Source: Halobacteriales archaeon QH_10_70_21 (GTDB lineage: Archaea; Halobacteriota; Halobacteria; Halobacteriales; Haloarculaceae). Taken from it: a DNA stretch of 6,206 nucleotides. Made by a program: the position numbers and the translations under genes. The notes under the pieces were generated by a model. That model worked only from the letters and a program-made list of their open reading frames with translations, was not told the DNA's origin and ran no database searches. The DNA lies in contig PXQM01000132.1 in the NCBI GenBank assembly GCA_003021325.1, forward strand, positions 1 through 6,206. Direction: 5' to 3'. Each line of letters begins with the position of its first letter. Position 1 is the stretch's first letter. Positions 1-5,202 of this stretch are shown piece by piece.

Positions 1-835
1 CTACGGTCTCGACAAACGGATGGACCACACGCCCGTGCTGGGAGACCCCATCGACATGGAGCGGTTCCGCGAGATCGGCCGCGAGGGCGTTCTCTGCTAC
101 ATCGAGGACTGCACCAACGCGAACAAGAAGGGCCGAACGCCCTCGGAGTCGGTCGCTCGCAGGCACCTCGAGGACGCCATGCGCTCGATGGAGGACTACA
201 ACGGCGGCATCGTCGCGACGACGTTCTCCAGCCACATCGCTCGCGTCAAGAGCCTCGTCGAGTTCGCCGAGGACATCGGCCGCCAGCCGGTGCTTCTCGG
301 CCGCTCGATGGAGAAGTACAGCGGCACTGCCGAACGGCTCGGCTTCGTCGACTTTCCCGAGGACCTCGGGATGTACGGCCACCGCAAGTCCGTCGACCGG
401 ACGTTCAAGCGGATCATGGAGGAGGGCAAGGAGAACTACCTCCCGGTCGTCACGGGCCACCAGGGCGAGCCGCGCGCGATGCTCACCCGGATGGGCCGCG
501 GCGAGACGCCCTACGAGCTGGACAAGGGCGACAAGGTCATCTTCTCGGCCCGGGTCATCCCCGAACCGACGAACGAGGGCCAGCGCTACCAGTCCGAGAA
601 GCTCCTCAGCATGCAGGGCGCCCGCATCTACGACGACATCCACGTCTCCGGCCACCTCAACAAGGAGGGCCACTACGAGATGCTGGACGCCCTCCAGCCG
701 AAGAACGTCATCCCCGCCCACCAAGACATGAGCGGCTACTCCGACTACGTCAACCTCTGTGAGGACGAGGGCTACAAGGTCGGTCGTGACCTCCACATCT
801 CCCGGAACGGCAACATCATCCAGATCACGGAATGA
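1..835 (+). CDS. rnj: Ribonuclease J, archaeal beta-CASP family (3' part of gene; start lies upstream of the window)
   Basis: This is the C-terminal ~277 residues of an archaeal RNase J, a metallo-beta-lactamase/beta-CASP enzyme with 5'-3' exonuclease activity on RNA, acting in the cytoplasm. The open frame is already running at position 2 (reading [11 protein letters not shown]), so the ATG at 20 is internal; archaeal family members are usually about 450 residues. Visible signatures are an Asp-containing segment [16 protein letters not shown] (about 100-150), corresponding to the late metallo-beta-lactamase motif, then [10 protein letters not shown], which matches the ATFxSNIxRV stretch of RNase J proteins. 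Further on are IFSARVIP, the motif B histidine in HVSGH (641-655) and the motif C histidine in IPAH (710-721). The HxH-containing N-terminal metal site is outside the window. The stop overlaps the start of idsA by 4 bases (ATGA), implying co-transcription and translational coupling. Archaeal genomes often place this gene in a mevalonate/isoprenoid cluster. The fold and family are recognised with confidence; the exact symbol is less certain. Confidence 0.93.
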   Translation, partial: YGLDKRMDHTPVLGDPIDMERFREIGREGVLCYIEDCTNANKKGRTPSESVARRHLEDAMRSMEDYNGGIVATTFSSHIARVKSLVEFAEDIGRQPVLLGRSMEKYSGTAERLGFVDFPEDLGMYGHRKSVDRTFKRIMEEGKENYLPVVTGHQGEPRAMLTRMGRGETPYELDKGDKVIFSARVIPEPTNEGQRYQSEKLLSMQGARIYDDIHVSGHLNKEGHYEMLDALQPKNVIPAHQDMSGYSDYVNLCEDEGYKVGRDLHISRNGNIIQITE

Positions 836-1857
836 CGACCTCAGAACGCGTCGAGGCGGCAATCGCGGACCGTCGCGGGCTCGTCAACGACGCGATTACC
901 GAACAGCTCCCGGTCAAGCACCCGGAGCGGCTCTACAGCGCCTCCCGGTACCTGCTGGACGCTGGTGGCAAGCGCCTCCGGCCGACGATACTGCTCTTGA
1001 CCGCCGAGGCCGTCTCCGACGTCGAGCCGATGGCGGCCGACTACCGCGAGTTCCCCTCGCCGACCGACGGCGAGGTCGACGTGCTCACGGCCGCCGTCGC
1101 CATCGAGGTCATCCAGTCGTTCACGCTCATCCACGACGACATCATGGACGACGACGACCTCCGGCGGGGGGTCCCGGCGGTCCACCGCGAGTACGACCTC
1201 GAGACCGCGATTCTGGCCGGCGACACCCTCTACTCGAAGGCCTTCGAGTACATGCTCGATACGGGCGCGCCGGCGGCGCGGAGCGTCCGGGCCCTGGACG
1301 AACTCGCGACCACCTGTACGGAGATCTGCGAGGGGCAGGCACTGGACGTCGACTTCGAGGAGCGGGACGGCGTGACGGCAGACGAGTACCTCGAGATGGT
1401 CGAGTTCAAGACGGCCGTCCTCTACGCGGCTGCGGCGTCGATTCCGGCCATCCTCCTCGGTTCCGACGACGAGACCGTCGACGCCCTCCACGGCTACGGG
1501 CTCGACGTCGGCCGGGCCTTCCAGATTCAGGACGACCTCCTCGATTTAACCGTCCCGAGCGACACCCTCGGCAAGCAACGCGGGTCGGACCTCATCGAGG
1601 GAAAGCAGACCATCGTTACGCTGCACGCCCGCGACCACGGGGTCGACGTGGACGGGCTCGTCGGCGAGGACCCGACGGAGGCGGAGATCGAGACTGCGGT
1701 CGGGCGGCTCAGGGAGGCCGGCAGCATCGAATACGCCCGCGAGATGGCCGACGAACTCGTCGCCAGCGGGAAGGGCCGCCTCGAAGTCCTCCCACAGTGC
1801 GAATCGCGGCGGCTGCTCGGGGATATCGCCGACTTCCTCGTCGAGCGCGGGTACTGA
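832..1857 (+). CDS. idsA: Geranylgeranyl diphosphate synthase (short-chain trans-isoprenyl diphosphate synthase)
   Basis: This 341-residue enzyme condenses isopentenyl diphosphate with allylic diphosphates to give the C20 (possibly C15) precursor of archaeal ether lipids. It is all-helical and cytosolic. The isoprenyl synthase signatures are present in order: GGKRLRP (residues 45-51, substrate phosphate binding), the first Asp-rich motif DDIMD (102-106) followed by RRG (111-113), GQALD (168-172), the lysine of EFKTA (193), and the second Asp-rich motif DDLLD (234-238), followed by GKQ and EGKQT. Phe97 occupies the fifth position before the first Asp-rich motif, where an aromatic residue sets C20 product length in archaeal enzymes. 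The ATG overlaps the RNase J stop (ATGA), with no clear Shine-Dalgarno, so translation is probably coupled. Length and content are normal and the frame is intact. Family assignment is firm; product chain length is inferred. Confidence 0.95.
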   Translation: MTTSERVEAAIADRRGLVNDAITEQLPVKHPERLYSASRYLLDAGGKRLRPTILLLTAEAVSDVEPMAADYREFPSPTDGEVDVLTAAVAIEVIQSFTLIHDDIMDDDDLRRGVPAVHREYDLETAILAGDTLYSKAFEYMLDTGAPAARSVRALDELATTCTEICEGQALDVDFEERDGVTADEYLEMVEFKTAVLYAAAASIPAILLGSDDETVDALHGYGLDVGRAFQIQDDLLDLTVPSDTLGKQRGSDLIEGKQTIVTLHARDHGVDVDGLVGEDPTEAEIETAVGRLREAGSIEYAREMADELVASGKGRLEVLPQCESRRLLGDIADFLVERGY

Positions 1858-1940
1858 AACCCGCCGGTCGCACCGAACGGCGACGTCGAGCCAGCGCACC
1901 TCTCGCCTCCCGGCACCCTCGGTTGGCTCTACCTCGCCTC

Positions 1941-1959
1941 CTCGCGTTCGAACCGCGAG
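1941..1959 (+). terminator. Hairpin downstream of idsA, possible transcript end
   Basis: A perfect 6-bp stem (CTCGCG at 1941-1946 with CGCGAG at 1954-1959) encloses the 7-base loop TTCGAAC. It sits 84 bases after the idsA stop and a short CTTT follows at 1971-1974. It could mark the end of the RNase J-idsA transcript. Archaeal terminators usually depend on T tracts rather than hairpins, and the T tract here is weak, so the role is uncertain. The loop also matches the tRNA T-loop consensus, but no acceptor stem surrounds it. Confidence 0.25.
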
Positions 1960-1994
1960 CAGCAGGCCGTCTTTCGGATGCCCACTCCCCGACG

Positions 1995-2000
1995 TTTATA
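1995..2000 (+). promoter_or_regulatory. TATA box (TTTATA) of a distal gltX promoter or a small RNA promoter
   Basis: TTTATA in an otherwise GC-rich setting matches the haloarchaeal box A. The usual spacing of about 26 bases puts transcription start near 2023. That is about 150 bases before the gltX ATG, unusually far for a class in which most mRNAs are leaderless or nearly so. The predicted start coincides with the 5' arm of an inverted repeat (CCCGTG 2022-2027 with CACGGG 2071-2076). Confidence 0.5.
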
Positions 2001-2021
2001 CGGGAACGGGCGGCCAGACGC

Positions 2022-2076
2022 CCCGTGACCTGACGGCCGAGCGGCCGTCCGCCGAGGCGGGAGTGCGGGACACGGG
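2022..2076 (+). other. Nested inverted repeats with the shape of a folded RNA element
   Basis: The outer arms CCCGTG (2022-2027) and CACGGG (2071-2076) pair perfectly and enclose two adjacent hairpins. These are ACGGCC/GGCCGT (2033-2038 with 2043-2048, loop GAGC) and CCGC/GCGG (2049-2052 with 2057-2060, loop CGAG). Together they resemble a multi-branch junction. The 5' arm begins where a transcript from the TATA box at 1995-2000 should start. High GC makes chance pairing common, so this is only a candidate for a structured leader or small RNA; no known RNA family was recognised. Confidence 0.3.
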
Positions 2077-2134
2077 CGGCCGAAGCGACGGGGAGCGTTC
2101 CGCCTGGTAGCCACCACTGCGACGGTGCCGAACC

Positions 2135-2157
2135 CGCGGGGTTTTGGTTCCCCCGCG
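2135..2157 (+). promoter_or_regulatory. Inverted repeat with a TTTTGG element in its spacer, just upstream of gltX
   Basis: CGCGGGG (2135-2141) and CCCCGCG (2151-2157) are perfect complements around the spacer TTTTGGTTC. The TTTTGG at 2142-2147 is centred about 27 bases before the gltX ATG, the correct distance for a weak box A giving a leaderless message. This fits the absence of a Shine-Dalgarno before the start. Alternatively, it is an RNA hairpin ending a small RNA or occluding the start region of a longer leader. Confidence 0.35.
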
Positions 2158-2171
2158 AATATCCTCTGGCA

Positions 2172-3850
2172 ATGGACGAGGACCTCCGCGAGCGCGTCGA
2201 GCGAGAGGCCGAGACCGCCGCACTGTTCAACGCGCTGAAACACGACAGCGACGCACAGGTCGGTGCCATCATGGGGCCGATGATGGGTGAGAACCCAGAG
2301 TTCCGCGAACACGGCGACGAGATTCCGGGCGTCATCGCGCCCGTCATCGAGGCGGTGAACGGGCTCTCGACCGAGGAGAAACGGGAGCGCCTCGGAGAGC
2401 TGGCGCCCGAGCGGCTAGAGGAACTCGAGGCCGACGACGAGGACGACGAGCGGGTCCTCTCGGACCTGCCGAACGTCGAGGCGTACGACGAGGTCCGGAT
2501 GCGGGTCGCGCCGAATCCGAACGGGCCCTGGCACCTCGGGCACGCCCGGATGCCCGCCGTCATCGGGACGTACAAGGAGCGCTACGACGGCTGGATTCTC
2601 TGTCGGTTCGACGACACCGACCCGGAGACGAAGCGCCCGGACCTCGACGCCTACGACGCGATCGTCGACGCCATCGAGTACCTCGGCTTCGAGCCGGACG
2701 AGGTAGTGAAAGCCTCCGACCGCGTCGAGACGTACTACGAGCACGCGCGGAACCTCATCGACACTGGCGGCGCCTACACCTGTAGCTGCAGCGGCGAGCG
2801 GTTCTCGGCACTGAAGAACGACGGCGAGCCGTGTCCGCACCGGGACAAGGACCCCGAGACGACACACGAGGAGTTCGACGCGATGGTGGCCGGCGAGCAC
2901 GCCTCGGGCGACATCGTCCTCCGGGTCCGGACCGACATCGCGCACAAGAACCCGGCGTTGCGTGACTGGGTCGCCTTCCGGATGGTTGACACGCCCCACC
3001 CGCGGGAGGCGGCCGCCGAGTACCGCTGCTGGCCGATGCTGGACTTCCAGTCGGGTATCGACGACCACCTGTTCGGAATCACCCACATCATCCGCGGCAT
3101 CGACCTGCAGGACTCCGCGAAGCGACAGCGGTTCGTCTACGACTACTTCGACTGGGAGTACCCCGAGGTCGTCCACTGGGGGCACGTCCAGGTCGACGCA
3201 TACGACGTGACGATGTCGACCTCGAGCATCAGGGAGAAGGTCGAGGCCGGGGAACTCGACGGGTGGGACGATCCGCGCGCGCCGACCATCGCGAGCCTCC
3301 GGCGCCGGGGCATCCGCGGCGAGGCCATCGTCGATGCGATGGCGGAACTCGGCACCTCGACGGCGAACGTCGACCTCGCGATGTCGTCGGTGTACTCGAA
3401 GAACCGTGACCTGGTCGACGACGACGCCGACCGGCGGTTCTTTGTTCGTGACGGCGTCGAGAAGACGCTCCGGACCACGAGGAGCGCGGCGTCCGCGAGA
3501 TTCCGGTCGGCGGCGCCGTCCGCGTCGAGCCCGACGACGTCCCACCGAACGGCAAGCGCGTGTGGCTGAAGGGTCTGGGGCCGGTCCGCCACACCCGGAA
3601 CGCCTTCGAGTTCACCGGCGAGGACATCGACATCGTCCGAGAGGGCGACGTCGACGTCGTCCACTGGGTGCCAGCCGACGGGAGCGTCCCGCTGCGGCTA
3701 CGGACTATGGACGGCGACGAAACGGGGCACGCCGAACCGGGACTGACCGGATACGGAAGCGACGACGTGGTCCAGTTCGAGCGCGTCGGCTTCGCCAGAA
3801 TCGACCGACTGGACGCCGACGAGAACGTCGCGTACTTCGCTCATCCCTGA
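2172..3850 (+). CDS. gltX: Glutamate--tRNA ligase, archaeal type, frame-disrupted near 3471
   Basis: This class I aminoacyl-tRNA synthetase charges tRNA-Glu. Archaeal GluRS is generally non-discriminating and also makes Glu-tRNA-Gln, which GatDE amidates. The frame from the ATG at 2172 gives an acidic N-terminal helical extension (residues 1-100), then APNPNGPWHLGH with the HIGH motif as HLGH (121-124). A CxC-x14-CxH zinc knuckle follows (C204, C206, C221, H223), then FDDTDPETKRP and the KMSKS equivalent MSTS (348-351). It continues to VRDGVEKTL (residue 433, ending 3470). The conserved C-terminal part (DHEERGVREIPVG, then GKRVWLKGLGPVRH) continues in another frame from about 3473 to the TGA at 3848-3850. 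Read straight on, the first frame instead ends at 3569 with an aberrant tail. From memory of relatives, about 10-15 linker residues seem absent at the junction. The enzyme should be essential, so a sequence error or misassembly is likelier than true inactivation. Confidence 0.93.
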
Positions 3851-3854
3851 ACCC

Positions 3855-3876
3855 GCGCGAACGTTTAAGTTCGCGC
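3855..3876 (+). promoter_or_regulatory. Perfect 8-bp inverted repeat enclosing the ferredoxin TATA box
   Basis: GCGCGAAC (3855-3862) and GTTCGCGC (3869-3876) are perfect reverse complements separated by GTTTAA. The TATA-like TTTAAG (3864-3869) lies in the spacer and the first base of the right arm. The element begins 4 bases after the gltX stop and ends 20 bases before the ferredoxin ATG. A dimeric repressor bound here would block TBP/TFB, making it a plausible operator. It could equally act in RNA as an 8-bp hairpin marking the gltX 3' end. The symmetry is directly visible; the role is inferred. Confidence 0.5.
3864..3869 (+). promoter_or_regulatory. TATA box of the ferredoxin gene
   Basis: TTTAAG is centred about 30 bases before the ATG at 3897. 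Start of transcription would fall near 3892, giving a leader of only about 5 bases. That is the normal haloarchaeal arrangement and supports the chosen start. Confidence 0.6.
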
Positions 3877-3896
3877 CCCATCTGGGAATAGGTAGC

Positions 3897-4226
3897 ATGG
3901 CCATCGATCCGAACTTCGAGGAGAACCGAGAGCACGAGGGCCAGGAGCACAGCGTCGACGTCTGGGGGCCGACCGACCCTCCCGAGAAGCTGGGCATCCG
4001 CGGGACCCACGTCGCGGTCGACTTCGACATCTGCATCGCGGACGGGGCGTGTCTCGAGGACTGCCCCGTCGACGTCTTCGAGTGGGTGGACACGCCGGAC
4101 CACCCCGAAAGCGAGATCAAGGCCAACCCGACCAGCGAGGACCAGTGCATCGACTGCATGCTGTGCGTCGACGTCTGTCCGGTCGACGCGATAGACGTCG
4201 ACCCGGGACGAGCCGGCCGTATCTGA
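3897..4226 (+). CDS. Dicluster ferredoxin, Sulfolobus zinc-ferredoxin type without the zinc ligands
   Basis: This 109-residue acidic soluble electron carrier probably receives or donates single electrons for the ETF proteins encoded next. Numbering without the initiator Met, cluster I is C45-x2-D48-x2-C51-x3-C55-P. Asp replaces the second Cys, as in archaeal ferredoxins holding a [3Fe-4S] centre there. Cluster II is C83-x2-C86-x2-C89-x3-C93-P, a standard [4Fe-4S] motif. The N-terminal half (IDPN, WGPTDPPEKLGI, GTHVAVDFDICIADGAC) and the loop VDTPDHPESE align without gaps to Sulfolobus zinc-containing ferredoxin as I remember it. The zinc ligands H16, H19, H34 and D76 are here E16, V19, R34 and N76, so no zinc site is expected. 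It is unlike the 2Fe-2S plant-type ferredoxin typical of halophiles. It has its own promoter and lies 128 bases upstream of etfB. Confidence 0.93.
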   Translation: MAIDPNFEENREHEGQEHSVDVWGPTDPPEKLGIRGTHVAVDFDICIADGACLEDCPVDVFEWVDTPDHPESEIKANPTSEDQCIDCMLCVDVCPVDAIDVDPGRAGRI

Positions 4227-4308
4227 CCGGGGCCGGGTAACCGCCCTCCCGTCCACGTGTCGGCGGTCCGTCCAGCGTTAGCTCCGTCCTTCTCCCGCGC
4301 GGTAATGT

Positions 4309-4317
4309 GATAAAAAC
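4309..4317 (+). promoter_or_regulatory. Promoter (TATA-like GATAAAAAC) of etfBA
   Basis: An AT-rich island beginning GATAAAAAC stands out in GC-rich DNA. It is centred about 42 bases before the etfB ATG, which predicts transcription start near 4339 and a leader of about 15 bases. An in-frame GTG at 4307 lies within this element, a reason to prefer the ATG at 4355 as the start. The 128-base gap between the ferredoxin and etfB suggests etfBA can be transcribed separately from the ferredoxin. Confidence 0.5.
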
Positions 4318-4354
4318 TATTAGGGATTGGTGGGAGCCATTGACACGAGAACAG

Positions 4355-5202
4355 ATGGCAATCGACACACTGGTACTGACCAAGGGTGTACCGGACTTCC
4401 GGGAGGGACAGGTGTCTTTCGACGAGGACGGCCACCTCGAGCGAGGGAAGACGCCGACCGTAATGAACCCAAACGACAAGCACGCGCTGCGTGCGGCCCT
4501 GCAGACGAAGGTCCGTCACGGCGGCACGGCGTCGCTGATGAGCATGGGACCGCCTGGCTACGCCGAAATCCTCCAGGAGGGGATGCGCGACGTCTACGCG
4601 GACGAGCTGTATCTGCTTTCGGACCGCGAGATGGGCGCGGCCGACACCTGGGCGACCGCGATGACGGTCTCGACGGGCATCGACCACCTCGAGGAGCCCC
4701 CGGACCTGCTGTTTGCGGGCTTCAAGACCGCCGACGGCGAGACGGGCCACACCGGCCCGCAGACGGAGTGGTGTCTGAACATCAACGACGAGCTACCGGA
4801 CTACCCGCTCATCACCCACGTCGTCGCCATCGACATCGACGAGGAGGAGGGCGTCGTCCGGACGAAGCGGCTCGTCGAGGGTGACGTCTCCGAGATAGAG
4901 ACCGCCGGCACAAGGACTTTCGCGCCGAGACCCGAGAGCGGGCTGCGGAGTTCGGCGAGTACCTCGACGACGACACCGACGGGGAGATGACCGACTGGGA
5001 CCGGTTCCACATGTGGAACCACGAGTACCTGAACCTCGACCCCGACTACATCGGGCTGGACGGCTCGCCGACCATCGTGGCGGGCGTCGACCCGATTCCG
5101 AAGGCGCCCTCCGAGCGGGAGGCGACGGTCGTCGACCCCGACGACGAGGCCGGGATGGAGGACGTGTTCGAGGAGATGGCGGCCTACGCAGGAGGTGACT
5201 GA
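4355..5202 (+). CDS. etfB: Electron transfer flavoprotein subunit beta, frame-disrupted near 4907
   Basis: This ETF beta subunit binds AMP and supports the FAD of the alpha subunit; the dimer carries electrons from flavin dehydrogenases such as acyl-CoA dehydrogenases. The start at 4355 places the family beginning (LVLTKGVPDFREGQ) at residue 6. Also visible are NPNDKHALRAAL (39-49), SMGPPGYAEIL (63-73), YLLSDREMGAADTWATA (86-102), and FKTADGETGHTGPQT (123-137), matching the nucleotide-binding segment. KRLVEGDVSEIETA follows, ending at residue 184 (4906). The conserved continuation (HKDFRAETRERAAEFGEYL, then LDPDYIGLDGSPTIVAGVDPIPKAPSERE) is in another frame from about 4909 to the TGA at 5200-5202. 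Relatives, as I recall them, have about 25-30 more residues at the junction (an LPAFVV-ADPEF segment), so a block appears missing as well as the frame shifted. A WDRFHMWNHEY segment (about 4993-5025) looks longer than in relatives. The gene abuts etfA with no gap. Confidence 0.9.
5191..5198 (+). promoter_or_regulatory. Shine-Dalgarno site of etfA
   Basis: GGAGGTGA within the last codons of etfB is complementary to the 3' end of archaeal 16S rRNA and lies 4 bases before the ATG at 5203 (7 from the GGAGG core). It is the only strong Shine-Dalgarno among the starts here, fitting an internal cistron, and it fixes the etfA start. Confidence 0.75.

Larger units (their letters stand above)
1858..2171. 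other. 314-base intergenic region between idsA and gltX, no supported coding gene
   Basis: No convincing protein gene is seen on either strand; the open frames crossing it are Arg/Pro/Ser-rich shadows. In order it holds a 6-bp hairpin at 1941-1959, a TATA-like TTTATA at 1995-2000, a run of GC-rich inverted repeats at 2022-2076, and a 7-bp hairpin at 2135-2157 whose loop contains TTTTGG. This is a long gap for such a tightly packed stretch. Two reading options exist for the gltX transcript: a long structured leader starting near 2023, or a leaderless transcript from a weak box at 2142-2147. No tRNA, RNase P RNA or SRP RNA could be recognised. Confidence 0.7.

Noticed and set aside
1541..1550. 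GATTTAACC inside idsA as an internal promoter
   Set aside because: It encodes conserved residues just after DDLLD, and no gene start lies downstream within 600 bases.
1858..2020. A tRNA gene around the TTCGAAC loop
   Set aside because: No complementary acceptor strand lies at the right distance upstream and no anticodon arm could be placed on either strand.
759..2033. Long plus-strand open frame overlapping idsA (about 424 codons)
   Set aside because: Its translation is almost all Arg, Gly, Pro and Ala without domains, the classic shifted-frame shadow of a GC-rich gene; idsA with intact motifs occupies the same DNA.
3465..3485. Programmed ribosomal frameshift in gltX
   Set aside because: No slippery heptamer, no precedent for GluRS, and the expected linker residues also seem to be missing, which frameshifting would not explain.
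2415..3545. Long minus-strand open frame across gltX (about 376 codons)
   Set aside because: It is the antisense shadow of a high-GC gene: rich in Arg and Val, no recognisable motif, and it covers the GluRS catalytic domain.
4213..4236. CCGGCC/GGCCGG hairpin across the ferredoxin stop as a terminator
   Set aside because: Six G/C pairs with a 12-base loop are likely by chance at this base composition and no T tract follows; it overlaps the end of the coding region.
4307..4354. Upstream GTG start for etfB (16 extra residues)
   Set aside because: It lies in the AT-rich promoter element, adds residues that relatives lack, and the ATG at 4355 gives the normal family N-terminus.
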